Source: an uncultured Nitrospira sp.
Lineage (GTDB): Bacteria > Nitrospirota > Nitrospiria > Nitrospirales > UBA8639
Direction: 5' to 3'
DNA: 44,911 nucleotides
Assembly (NCBI GenBank): GCA_902500695.1
Contig: CABVRQ010000032.1
Location: forward strand, 1 to 44,911
This document shows positions 17,860-26,815 of this stretch, piece by piece. Numbering within the stretch: position 1 is the stretch's first letter; every line of letters begins with the position of its first letter. The notes below the pieces were generated by a model, which was not told the origin of the DNA, searched no databases, and worked only from the letters and a program-made list of their open reading frames with translations. The translations under genes and the position numbers were made by a program.

Positions 17860-18597
17860 GTGAAGACTGGAGTGATTCATTTGGTTCAAGTAGGAATCAG
17901 AAAGGCCATTATTTTGGCTGGGGGACGTGGCGAAAGACTTCAAGCTGTTGTCCCCGATCTTCCTAAGCCCATGGCGCCTATTGGAGGCCGGCCATTTTTG
18001 GAATATATTTTCGATAGACTTGTAGATGCTGGGCTGACCGATGTCATTATATCAGTTGGGTATAAGGCGGAGGTCATTCAGGAGCATTTTGGTCAGGCTT
18101 ACCGCTCACTTCAAATCAGATATTCAAGGGAAGACTATCCTTTAGGAACAGGAGGCGCGATGGCCCTGGCTCTAAAAGGCGATGATTCTTCTCCGGCTTT
18201 GGTCCTCAATGGCGATACGCTCGTTGACATTGATTATCCCGCTCTGATGATCTGGTATGCACAGACCCCCACTCAGGTCGCGATCGTACTTCGACATGTT
18301 CCTGATGTGAGTCGGTATGGTGCCGTCGTGCTGTTGGATGAACGAGTCGTAGAGTTTCGAGAAAAGGGTCAGCAAGGCCCCGGGCTGGTAAACGCTGGGG
18401 TGTATGTTGTTGGACCTGAAATATTTTCCAGATATGGAAGCGGAGAGCACTTTTCCTTTGAGACGGATATTCTCCAGCCTTATTGCCGGGAACTGCAGCC
18501 TCGCGCATTCGTCACCGCAGGATATTTTATTGATATCGGTACTCCAGGCGATTATGAACGCGCTCAGAGGGAAGCGGTTTTCACTCGGTTCAACTGA
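17860..18597 (+). CDS. hddC: Sugar-1-phosphate nucleotidyltransferase, HddC-like heptose guanylyltransferase
   Basis: The product of about 245 residues has the nucleotidyltransferase signature KAIILAGGRGERLQ followed by LPKPMAPIGGRPF, then LVLNGDTLVDID with the metal-binding Asp, and ends IDIGTPGDYERAQ. It most resembles D-glycero-alpha-D-manno-heptose 1-phosphate guanylyltransferase, which makes GDP-heptose, and this fits the HddA-like kinase upstream. Mannose- or glucose-1-phosphate enzymes are possible alternatives. The start is uncertain: GTG 17860 is the longest choice, and GTG 17872 or a codon just before the conserved Arg-Lys could be used. Confidence 0.75.
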   Translation: MKTGVIHLVQVGIRKAIILAGGRGERLQAVVPDLPKPMAPIGGRPFLEYIFDRLVDAGLTDVIISVGYKAEVIQEHFGQAYRSLQIRYSREDYPLGTGGAMALALKGDDSSPALVLNGDTLVDIDYPALMIWYAQTPTQVAIVLRHVPDVSRYGAVVLLDERVVEFREKGQQGPGLVNAGVYVVGPEIFSRYGSGEHFSFETDILQPYCRELQPRAFVTAGYFIDIGTPGDYERAQREAVFTRFN

Positions 18598-18617
18598 ACG
18601 GCCTCGGTTCCGCAAGA

Positions 18618-19433
18618 ATGGAGAGTGAGATGGAATTTGAGAAAGAGTTCGAACAGTTTTGGGCGAAGGGGTATCTCATTGTTCCTGACATGTTTGATCA
18701 GGAAGAAATGAATATACTGAAAAATATCATCGTGAATCATGAGGGTATGAAGCAGCGCACCAAAGGTCTGGTGAATAAAATGTCTCAAGGAAAGCGCCCC
18801 TCATTTGAAACAATTTTTGTATGGAATGATACGGCGGGTCATGATGTCTTTGCCAAAGCCACTCGCCGTTCGGCGATATTTGATCGGTTGGAATATTTTT
18901 TTAACGATTCTATTTACGTGTATCATAATAAAATTGCCTTGAAATATCCTGGTATGGTTGGATTCCGCTATCATCAGGATTATGCCTATTGGTATGGAAT
19001 GGGGAATTTGTATCCGGATATGGCGACGGTCCTCATTGCGGTTGATCCGATGACCAGGGAAAATGGGTGTTTGAAAATTCTTGAGGGGTCTCATAAGATG
19101 GGCAGAATTGACCATGTGTTTCATGATGGAGTGTCTGACAGCGGTGTTTGTCAGGACCGCTTGGCTGTGATTGAAACGCGATTGCCTGAAGTGTATGTGG
19201 AACTGAAGCGTGGAGATGTCGTCATGTTTCATTGTAATACTCTGCATGGTTCCAATGATAACTTGTCTCCCTATTCCAGAATTGCCCTAATCGGTTGTTA
19301 TAACACTAAAGCAAATAATCCTTATAAGTCGGGAGGCGGCCATCCCTTCTATCAGGCTCAAGAACGAGTGTTGGAGAGAATTACAGAACAGGATTCAAGA
19401 AACCTTCCTGATTTTGATTTGCAATTTTCCTGA
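18618..19433 (+). CDS. Phytanoyl-CoA dioxygenase (PhyH)-family Fe(II)/2-oxoglutarate oxygenase
   Basis: The 271-residue product carries the iron-binding triad as HQD (His119, Asp121) and a distal His210 in VMFHCNTLHGSNDN, with Arg221 placed to bind 2-oxoglutarate. WAKGYLIVPDMF near the N-terminus is typical of the family, and ENGCLKILEGSHKMG is the conserved central block. It should hydroxylate or oxidise a carbon in an oxygen-dependent reaction. The substrate is unknown, a cluster sugar or lipid carrier intermediate being likely. It follows the hddC-like gene by 20 bases, so they are probably cotranscribed. Confidence 0.85.
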   Translation: MESEMEFEKEFEQFWAKGYLIVPDMFDQEEMNILKNIIVNHEGMKQRTKGLVNKMSQGKRPSFETIFVWNDTAGHDVFAKATRRSAIFDRLEYFFNDSIYVYHNKIALKYPGMVGFRYHQDYAYWYGMGNLYPDMATVLIAVDPMTRENGCLKILEGSHKMGRIDHVFHDGVSDSGVCQDRLAVIETRLPEVYVELKRGDVVMFHCNTLHGSNDNLSPYSRIALIGCYNTKANNPYKSGGGHPFYQAQERVLERITEQDSRNLPDFDLQFS

Positions 19434-19556
19434 TTTCACTTCAGAGTTTCTGCGGGAAAATGACTGACCCGTTTCCGTTTGCCGATAAATCATGAACCAA
19501 TAGGGTTCGAACCTGAAATGACCAGGGAGTTAAATGGCCAGGGAGGTAAAAACAAA

Positions 19557-19793
19557 ATGAGATATTTAGGAAGTTTTCTTGTAGTCAGTATTATTGTGAT
19601 CGTGTTCGGATTCGAAGGTTTGGCACTGGCTTATCTTGATCCCGGTACCGGAAGTATGGTGTTGCAGCTCTTGTTGGGTGGTATCGCCGGTGCCGTGGTG
19701 ATTCTCAAATTGTACTGGAGGCGATTTGTTGGACTATTTCGTGGAAAAGTTCCAGAAGAATCCGAGCATCCCTCTTCCGAAGATCAAAAGTAA
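19557..19793 (+). CDS. Small DPGTGS-motif membrane protein
   Basis: The start is taken at ATG 19557 because GGGAGGT lies ten bases upstream; the frame is open from 19479 but that part looks untranslated. The 78-residue product has a hydrophobic N-terminal segment ending in ALAYLDPGTGSMVLQLLLGG, then a second helix and a basic end (LYWRRFVGLFRGK). The DPGTGS motif between two helices recurs in short proteins of exopolysaccharide and capsule clusters; their function is not known to me. Its stop overlaps the start of the next gene (TAATG), indicating translational coupling and probably a shared job. Confidence 0.75.
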   Translation: MRYLGSFLVVSIIVIVFGFEGLALAYLDPGTGSMVLQLLLGGIAGAVVILKLYWRRFVGLFRGKVPEESEHPSSEDQK

Positions 19794-21193
19794 TGGGTGG
19801 TGTGCAACCCCTTCCAGGATCCTTCCGTGATCCCAGTGGAAACGTGTATCAAGTTGGGGGGCGTATCTTTAGGACAGTCAATGACTGTTTTTCTCAGGAT
19901 TTTGATTTTGTCACTTCAACGGGGTTATTCAACAAGCTTGCAACCGAAGGACTGATCCTTCCGTTTGAAGTCGTGTCTGCAGGAATTCTTGATCTCTCAC
20001 ACTCAGCTCCTCGGTATGTGTTGGAAGCTCCCAGGCTCCCCTTTATTTCCTTCCCCTATGAATGGTCATTCTCCGCTCTGAAGGCCGCTGCGCTCCTGCA
20101 TTTACGCATCCATTTGGAGGCATTGGAAGTTGGTGTCGCGCTTTCCGATGCCTCGGCTTACAATGTTCAATTTCGGGGGAATCACCCGGTTTTCATTGAT
20201 CATCTTTCCTTCAGACGTTATCAATCTGGTGAAATGTGGGTTGGTCATCGTCAATTTTGCGAACAATTTCTGAATCCTCTTTTACTTCGTGCATTTTTTG
20301 GAATACCCCACAACGCCTGGTATCGGGGAACGCAGGAAGGGATTGGAACCGGAGAGATCCGAAAACTGTTGAAATGGCGACATTACTGGAAGTGGAATGT
20401 TCTGACTCACGTTGTTCTTCAAGATCTTTTCCAAAAAACTTCCACCAAACGTACTAAAAGCCTACAGGATCATTCGTTAGCCAAGGCCTCGTTCCCTCTT
20501 TCTTCTTTTAAGGTGATGCTGGAAAAAATGTCTGACTGGATTAGCCATTTGAAGCCTCTCAATGAGGGAGGAAGCACCTGGGGCGATTACGATAAAACCT
20601 GTAGCTATTCCTTAATGGAAACCAAATCCAAAAAACAATTCATTTTTGAATTCTGCCAGAAGGTGCAGCCCGCACTGTTATGGGATTTCGGATGCAATAC
20701 GGGGGAATATTCGGAAGCGGCGTTGGATGGGGGGGCCAGGAATGTCGTGGGATTTGACTTTGATCAGGGCGCTTTGGATGGTAGTTTCCATCGAGCAGCC
20801 GCGAAGGGGCTCTCTTTTCAAGCTCTCTTTATGGATGCGGCTAACCCCAGTCCGAATCAGGGATGGAATGGACGAGAGCGAGAGAGTCTTCAGTCTCGTG
20901 CCTCAGCCGATGCCGTGTTGGCACTGGCCCTTGTTCACCACCTGGCTATTGCCAGGAATATTCCTTTGTTCCAGGTTGTTGAATGGCTGATCGCTCTCGC
21001 GCCACAGGGAGTCATTGAATTTGTTCCAAAAAATGATCCTATGGTGCAAGAGTTGTTAAGCCTGCGTCAGGATATTTTCCATGATTACACCGCTGAGCAT
21101 TTCATGGCGCTTCTTAAAGAAAAGGCGGTAATCATGAAGGATGAAACCGTCTCAAAAAGCGGACGAGTGTTGGTGTGGTTTAAACGAATGTAA
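19793..21193 (+). CDS. Kinase-like plus SAM methyltransferase protein (NoeA-like)
   Basis: In the 466-residue product, residues 1-250 contain DASAYN (Asp119...Asn124) and, 12 residues on, FIDHLSF (Asp136). This spacing recalls the catalytic loop (DxxxxN) and metal-binding Asp of small-molecule kinases. Residues about 290-466 are a class I methyltransferase with LLWDFGCNTGEYS (motif I, 296-308) and VVGFDFDQGAL. The overall arrangement resembles NoeA-type proteins known from nodulation and glycan loci. Kinase activity is only a hypothesis, since no nucleotide-binding glycine loop is obvious. It begins within the stop codon of the DPGTGS gene. Confidence 0.7.
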   Translation: MGGVQPLPGSFRDPSGNVYQVGGRIFRTVNDCFSQDFDFVTSTGLFNKLATEGLILPFEVVSAGILDLSHSAPRYVLEAPRLPFISFPYEWSFSALKAAALLHLRIHLEALEVGVALSDASAYNVQFRGNHPVFIDHLSFRRYQSGEMWVGHRQFCEQFLNPLLLRAFFGIPHNAWYRGTQEGIGTGEIRKLLKWRHYWKWNVLTHVVLQDLFQKTSTKRTKSLQDHSLAKASFPLSSFKVMLEKMSDWISHLKPLNEGGSTWGDYDKTCSYSLMETKSKKQFIFEFCQKVQPALLWDFGCNTGEYSEAALDGGARNVVGFDFDQGALDGSFHRAAAKGLSFQALFMDAANPSPNQGWNGRERESLQSRASADAVLALALVHHLAIARNIPLFQVVEWLIALAPQGVIEFVPKNDPMVQELLSLRQDIFHDYTAEHFMALLKEKAVIMKDETVSKSGRVLVWFKRM

Positions 21194-21365
21194 TTCAGGA
21201 TCATAATACTTGGTCAAATTTATGTGAGAGTTTGAATCATCATGAAAAGTCTGAGGTGCCGTTACAAAACGCTTTGAACCTTTCCGCACGCTTCCCACTA
21301 GGACACTTTTTGTTTTTCTCATAAAAATCTGAACTTGGGCTTAATCTCTGTCATCAGCGACCTCA

Positions 21366-23972
21366 ATGACCACTTCCTCAGATGAGCTAAATATGACTGG
21401 GAATCGTAGGGTCTTTATAAATTTTTTGCACCTATTTGCCCTCGCTGGCTTTGCCATTGCCCAGCCACTCTATGATCTTCTTGGACAGAATCCCGAGTTT
21501 TTTGTGTCTCATAAAGCCAGTCCAGGGCTTATCATCGGTATGGTTTTCGTCCTATCGATGGGTATGGCATTAGGCTTGGTGCTGCTTGAACTTGCCGCTT
21601 GGCTGGTTGGTGAGCGTATTCGGAATAGCATGCATTTGGTATTTGTTTTTGGTCTGGCGTTCCTTACAGCCCTGCCTCCGGCGCAGCGATTGGTCGATGG
21701 AGCCGATCTCCTGATTGTCGGGTTGGCCTTGGTGCTCGGCTTTTTGTTTTCGGTCCTTTATGTTCGCTGGCAGGTGGTTCGTCTGTTTGTCACGGTGCTC
21801 TCACCCGTCGTGGTGGCATTTCCTTTGTGGTTTTTGTTGTTTACTCCCGTGGGTCGTCTTGTCATACCGGATGTTATTGAAGCACAGGCTGATATTACGA
21901 TTAATAATCCGGTCCCGGTTGTCCTGGTGGTCCTGGATGAATTCAACATCACAGCGTTATTAGATGCGGAAGGTCGGATCGATCCGGTGCGATTCCCAAA
22001 CTTTGCGGCCCTTGGCTCGGAAAGTCAGTGGTTTACCAATGCAACGGCAACCTATGTAGAAACCGCAGTTGCGGTGTCTGCTATTTTGACTGGGCGCAAA
22101 CCGAGAGCCGATGTTCGGCTCAACCCGACGGCAACAGATCATCCTCAAAATCTGTTCACAATTTTGGGAGATCATTATCGTCTTAATGTCATCGAGTCAG
22201 TGACAAGATTATGTCCTTATGAACTTTGCAAGGAAGAAGATGATGTGGATGGTTTCTTTCGTGACAAGTCGTTTTTTGCGGATCTGGTGGTGATATTTTT
22301 ACATATCATTTCTCCGCCCAAATTAAGGCAACACTTACCACCGCTTCATGCTCAATGGACGGGTTTCGGCAATGAATTCTTGGAAAAAGAGATTTTTGCG
22401 CAGGCCAAGGTTGGTAGCCACCTCGATCCTCCTTCTGGAGGAAATAACTCCAGAGAGATGCACCTTACCTCTTTCCTTTCCCAAATAAAGGAAAGCTCCA
22501 GTCCTGTCCTCCATTTTCTTCATGTCGTCCTGCCTCATACGAAATATGAGTATCTGGTATCCGGTCATCAATATTCTTCCAAGGGAGGACACATTCCTGT
22601 CGGTTGGATTGATGGCCCTGGTTGGGGTGGGAGGTGGATAGGAAAAGAACCGGTGATTCTCACTGCGTACCACCGATACCTCCAGCAAATTGGATATGTT
22701 GACCAGTTCTTAGGGAAATTGCGACGTTCCCTGGAAAGGGCACATCTTTATGATAAGGCTCTGATTGTATTAACAGCAGATCATGGTGTTTCCTTTCAGC
22801 GTGGGCTATCCATGCGAGAGGTGCAAAAAGGGAATGAGAGCGACATTCTAAAGGTTCCCATGTTCGTCAAACTGCCTGGACAACGAGAGGGAAGCATTCG
22901 TGAGCGCCTCGTCAGCGGGATTGATGTGTTGCCAACTATTGCCGATGTCCTTGGCTTAAAGATCCCCAGGGATATTGATGGGTTTTCTATGTTGGATAAT
23001 GAAGTTCCCCCAAGGGAGGAGATAGATTTGCTCGGAGTAGGAAAAATAAAAGCCCAGGACCTCGAGGGGTTTCCTCGTCTCAAATGGCAGATTGATCATT
23101 TTGGAGAGCACATTGCACTGGACCGACTTGTGCCAAAGGGGCCGTTTTTAAATTTGATTGGACAGGAACTTGCCGATTTGGACATTGGTCACTCGGCTTC
23201 CCTGAAACATATAAATGAATATCCAAATCAATTAGATCAGGTGAATCTTGAAAGCGGGTATCTTCCTGCTCTTTTTAACGGACATATTGTAGGAACGAGC
23301 CGCCGAAACTTGCCGATTGCTGTTTCTCTTAATGGCCGAATCTGGGCTACCACTGAAACGTCCCAATGGGATGGAAAGCTGAATTATTTCTCAGTTTTGT
23401 TCCCTCCTTCAGCCTTTCAGTCAGGTGAAAACACGGTGAGTGTTTTTCTGATTGGAGAAAATGATACACAATTAACTCAGATTCCCTTGGGAATTCAGGG
23501 GACTGTGAGTAATGAACAATCAATGGTCAGCTTGCATCACGAAGTGTCGGGGCAACTGAAACTTGTCTTCCCCGATGAGCGAGAGATCCTGGTCGTTGGG
23601 GGTGAAAAGGAGCTGACTGGCAATCTGGATCGTGTCACACTTTCAGGAAAGGCATTTGTTGTCGAAGGTTGGGCTGCTGATCTTGAAACACCCCAAGCGG
23701 CTGAAGAGGTTTTCATCTTCACTGATGGAAAATTAATGGCTAGCGCAAATTTTGGAATCTCAAGGCCGGATGTAGTTGAGGCTTACCAACAGGAGGCTTT
23801 GTTCCTCAGTGGGTTCAGAATTAAAATCCCCGTGAAAGTTCTCAAGCCTTTTCCAAGCGAAATAAAAATAATTGTTGTCTCTTTAAACAACCGAGCATGG
23901 GAATTCTCCTTTTCTCCCAAGCAAGTGGAATTTATTCGCGCCACGCTTGATAAAGGAGAGTTCAATGAATGA
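21366..23972 (+). CDS. Membrane-anchored sulfatase-like (alkaline phosphatase superfamily) enzyme
   Basis: The 868-residue product starts with about four hydrophobic helices (residues 16-165). The catalytic domain follows with PVVLVVLDEFNI (metal-binding Asp191), YVETAVAVSAILTG in which Thr233 occupies the nucleophile position (Thr as in LtaS and phosphoethanolamine transferases, not the Cys of true sulfatases), FLHVVLPHTKYEY, and TADHGVSFQRG. A further region of about 120 residues at the C-terminus (VVEGWAADLETP..., RPDVVEAY) is probably beta-rich and unassigned. It probably transfers or removes a phosphate-linked group on the glycan at the periplasmic face. The start may be ATG 21366 or ATG 21393. 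Confidence 0.78.
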   Translation: MTTSSDELNMTGNRRVFINFLHLFALAGFAIAQPLYDLLGQNPEFFVSHKASPGLIIGMVFVLSMGMALGLVLLELAAWLVGERIRNSMHLVFVFGLAFLTALPPAQRLVDGADLLIVGLALVLGFLFSVLYVRWQVVRLFVTVLSPVVVAFPLWFLLFTPVGRLVIPDVIEAQADITINNPVPVVLVVLDEFNITALLDAEGRIDPVRFPNFAALGSESQWFTNATATYVETAVAVSAILTGRKPRADVRLNPTATDHPQNLFTILGDHYRLNVIESVTRLCPYELCKEEDDVDGFFRDKSFFADLVVIFLHIISPPKLRQHLPPLHAQWTGFGNEFLEKEIFAQAKVGSHLDPPSGGNNSREMHLTSFLSQIKESSSPVLHFLHVVLPHTKYEYLVSGHQYSSKGGHIPVGWIDGPGWGGRWIGKEPVILTAYHRYLQQIGYVDQFLGKLRRSLERAHLYDKALIVLTADHGVSFQRGLSMREVQKGNESDILKVPMFVKLPGQREGSIRERLVSGIDVLPTIADVLGLKIPRDIDGFSMLDNEVPPREEIDLLGVGKIKAQDLEGFPRLKWQIDHFGEHIALDRLVPKGPFLNLIGQELADLDIGHSASLKHINEYPNQLDQVNLESGYLPALFNGHIVGTSRRNLPIAVSLNGRIWATTETSQWDGKLNYFSVLFPPSAFQSGENTVSVFLIGENDTQLTQIPLGIQGTVSNEQSMVSLHHEVSGQLKLVFPDEREILVVGGEKELTGNLDRVTLSGKAFVVEGWAADLETPQAAEEVFIFTDGKLMASANFGISRPDVVEAYQQEALFLSGFRIKIPVKVLKPFPSEIKIIVVSLNNRAWEFSFSPKQVEFIRATLDKGEFNE

Positions 23973-24400
23973 CTGGGACAGTAATAGCAAATTCAGTCAT
24001 AAATCATAACAAGGCGATGCTATGGCGTAGCCAGAATGCATAAACATAATTTATTGTTCAAGAGACATCTCAGTTCTTGGATTATTTTGGCGATGTGCAG
24101 GCACGGGCATTAGAGCCCATATTGGATTTTTAGGGAATCGTCCTCCTGCCGGGATAAATTTGGCATGTCTTGTGGATTCGTCTGTTCTCCATTTGATGGA
24201 AGAAAAACGTGTTTTTGTCCGTCTCATTCTGGGAAACCAATGTCTTATTCCGCTGCGATTTCGTTAGTTAATCGGGGGGAAGGGCTTAAGTTTATTTTTT
24301 TAACGTATCTCATTCGAAATTATCATTGATGGTTTATTAAACCAAAAGTTGCTGTCCGAAATTTTCTTCAATCTCCCGTCTTCTTGGTGAGGAGTTTGCC
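23973..24400. other. 428-base intergenic region
   Basis: No gene is recognised here. A seven-base inverted repeat (23969-23975 with 23994-24000) overlaps the end of the preceding gene but has a long loop and no T tract, so I do not call it a terminator. The region is AT-rich toward its end and likely contains the promoter for the SGNH gene. Confidence 0.4.
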
Positions 24401-25627
24401 GTGCAATCCCTAAAGCAAATGAAACAGAACTTAGTTATTGTTATGGGATCAACTCTTGTTGCTGTTTTTATAATCGAAGCCTTACTGCGTGGGATTGGGA
24501 TTCCAGCTAAGCTTAACTCGGGTTGGGGATGGGAAAATTCCGCGGGTAGAAAATTATCACAATATAATGCTTTGACAACCAATCAGTTTGGATATCGAGG
24601 ACAAAACATTAACTATCATGCCGATGACTATGTGGTGTTGCTTGTGGGCGACAGTCAGGTCGAAGCGTATGCAGGTCGGCCGGAACATATGCCTGAACGG
24701 TTTCTTCAGGAATCGCTAGCTAGTCATGTGAATAAACCAGTGAAAGTGTTTTCTCTAGCCGCTTCAGGGTGGGGGCAGGACCAACAGCTACTCGCCTTAC
24801 AGGTATACTTTAGGACATTTAGAGCAGACTTGGTTGTATTGTGGGCAACCCCGGGAAATGACTTTTGGGAAAATGCGTTTCCAGATAGAAGTGCGACTCC
24901 GCAGGCGGGACCCTTGAAGCCAACCTTTAGGCTGAGAGATGGAGCGCTCAATGGCCCTTATTTTACATCAGGTTCCTACTTGCACAATAGTGCTATTGCC
25001 CAATTATTTGAGACTGGGATTGCAAATATGCATAAGGAAACATTAGAGCAACGTATTCTTCGTCGTTGGCTTCAAGAAATGCCATCGTCCCATGAAGCCC
25101 ACAAACTCGGAAATGAATATGTATGTGAGGGACTGAGAGTTGTTAATCAAGTAGAGTTTTTTAACACGATTTTTGAACTCAATAAGGATATTGGTTATAC
25201 GGTAAAGTCCGGGCAAGATGTCCTGAACAGCAGAAGTCACTTCTCTGCTTATATGCTAGATCCATCCAATCGAGATGAATATCTTGTTGCGATTACTGAA
25301 AGTCTTTTGTGGCATGTGAAAAAGGAAGCAGAAAAGAATCATTCGAAATTTCTTGTTTTCTATCCTGTTCGAGAAGATTTTGATAAGCGAGGAATGCAAA
25401 TGGCTAAGTGTGTGGCGGATTCTCACGCGAATATATTTAGAGTCTCTTTGGACTATACAAGCCGGTTGCAAGATGTGATCTCCTCTGAAGACTTAGTGAT
25501 CTTTGATTTGCCAGGTGGTAACGAAATTGTCGTTTCACCGGATGATAGGCATTTAAACGATTCCGGTAATGAATTAGTTATGAAGGAACTGAGCTTGCGT
25601 CTTAAGGAGCGTTCTATATTCAATTGA
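24401..25627 (+). CDS. Membrane-anchored SGNH/GDSL-type hydrolase or acyl-ester enzyme
   Basis: The 408-residue product begins at a GTG preceded by GAGGAG. A single hydrophobic helix at about 10-28 anchors it, the rest probably facing the periplasm. The block I motif is LLVGDSQVEAY (Ser85), SGWGQDQQ gives a Gly/Asn-type block, and DDRHLND near the end (Asp381, His384) completes a Ser-Asp-His triad. Such proteins add or remove acyl groups on polysaccharides. The combination with the sulfatase-like enzyme upstream suggests two periplasmic decoration steps. No partner acyltransferase of the MBOAT type is in the window. Confidence 0.72.
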   Translation: MQSLKQMKQNLVIVMGSTLVAVFIIEALLRGIGIPAKLNSGWGWENSAGRKLSQYNALTTNQFGYRGQNINYHADDYVVLLVGDSQVEAYAGRPEHMPERFLQESLASHVNKPVKVFSLAASGWGQDQQLLALQVYFRTFRADLVVLWATPGNDFWENAFPDRSATPQAGPLKPTFRLRDGALNGPYFTSGSYLHNSAIAQLFETGIANMHKETLEQRILRRWLQEMPSSHEAHKLGNEYVCEGLRVVNQVEFFNTIFELNKDIGYTVKSGQDVLNSRSHFSAYMLDPSNRDEYLVAITESLLWHVKKEAEKNHSKFLVFYPVREDFDKRGMQMAKCVADSHANIFRVSLDYTSRLQDVISSEDLVIFDLPGGNEIVVSPDDRHLNDSGNELVMKELSLRLKERSIFN

Positions 25628-25830
25628 TGGCCATGGTTAGGCACTTCGGTAATCTATGGATCTCATTCCATGGATGTTGGATTAGGCTGGCGGGCAAATG
25701 CCCTCCGACGCGTCGACGGAATCCTGGATCGAATGGTTTATGCGGCTCATAGCAGATAAGTTATATTCATTCATACATCCTGCATGGTGAGCCTGTTCGC
25801 AGTTAGCGGTCTATTAGATCGCGTCTGGTT

Positions 25831-26766
25831 GTGACTGAATTGGAAAAAATGACGGATTCTGTATCAGTAAAGGATATCCTAAATACGCCGAAGCGATGCT
25901 CCATTATTATTGTGACCTATAATTCCAGCTTATGCATCGGTGCCTGCCTTGCTCCCTTACTGGATGTGTCCGAAGTTGAGCTCGTGGTCGTGGATAATGA
26001 TTCGAAGGATGGCACGGCAGCCAAATTGCAAAAAGAATTTCCACAAGTCACGCTGATTGCCCTACACGATAATATTGGTTTTGGGCGTGCATGTAATATC
26101 GGAGTAACGGCTTCCAGTGGAACTTTTTTCCTGTTCTTGAACCCGGACACGATTGCGCGGGTTGAGTCCATTCGAACGCTTATCCAATTTAATGAGAAAC
26201 ATCCTCGAGTAGGAATTCTCGGTGGCCGTCTTGTTGATCCGACTGGCCTGCCTTTGCAATCGATGGGAGATACCCCTTCGTTGACTGGTCTTGTGATGGA
26301 TAAGCCGTTGGCGTGGATCGCTAAGCGTGTGGGGCCTCGAGGGTTCATTCGTCAGATGTTGGGCCGGTGTTCAGCTAAATTTCACATGCCTCATGAAGCT
26401 CAGCGGGTGGCATGGGTGTCGGGTGCCTTTCTTGGTTGCCAGCGTTCAATCTGGAATGAAATTGGCGGATTTGATGAGCAGTTTTTTATGTATTACGAAG
26501 ATGTCGATCTGTGCCTCAGGGCCACGCAGGTTGGTTGGGAGGTGTGGCACGTTCCTGAGGCCGTCATACAGCATCAGTCCGGAGCGTCATTTGGTGGCAA
26601 TCTTTATAAACAAAAAGAAATTTATTATGCTAATCAATATTATTTTTTCCGGAAACATTTTGGTCGACCGGTCGCCTGGGCCTTGTGGATTTTTCAAAGT
26701 GTCTATGCTCGATTAGGTCTGTACCGGCGCCTTGGAACCGATCGAATTGGTCGTGCTCTGCTATAG
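25831..26766 (+). CDS. Family 2 glycosyltransferase (rhamnosyltransferase-like)
   Basis: The 311-residue product has the GT2 elements in order: SIIIVTYNS, LVVVDNDSKDGT, NIGFGRACNIG, FLNPDT (metal-binding Asp) and MYYEDVDLCLR, followed by a basic C-terminal region. Layout and length match WbbL-like inverting transferases, several of which use dTDP-rhamnose. The rfb genes at the other end of the window make that donor, so a rhamnosyltransferase is plausible but unproven. The start may be GTG 25831 or ATG 25849; neither has a strong binding site. Confidence 0.85.
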   Translation: MTELEKMTDSVSVKDILNTPKRCSIIIVTYNSSLCIGACLAPLLDVSEVELVVVDNDSKDGTAAKLQKEFPQVTLIALHDNIGFGRACNIGVTASSGTFFLFLNPDTIARVESIRTLIQFNEKHPRVGILGGRLVDPTGLPLQSMGDTPSLTGLVMDKPLAWIAKRVGPRGFIRQMLGRCSAKFHMPHEAQRVAWVSGAFLGCQRSIWNEIGGFDEQFFMYYEDVDLCLRATQVGWEVWHVPEAVIQHQSGASFGGNLYKQKEIYYANQYYFFRKHFGRPVAWALWIFQSVYARLGLYRRLGTDRIGRALL

Positions 26767-26815
26767 TGTCTATTCTAAGAATCACAGGATTTTTCCTTGA
26801 GAAATTGGGCACGTA

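Noticed and set aside
25706..25715. CGACGCGTCG palindrome between the SGNH gene and the GT2 gene as an operator
   Set aside because: A single ten-base palindrome without a second copy or a regulator nearby is expected by chance at this base composition.
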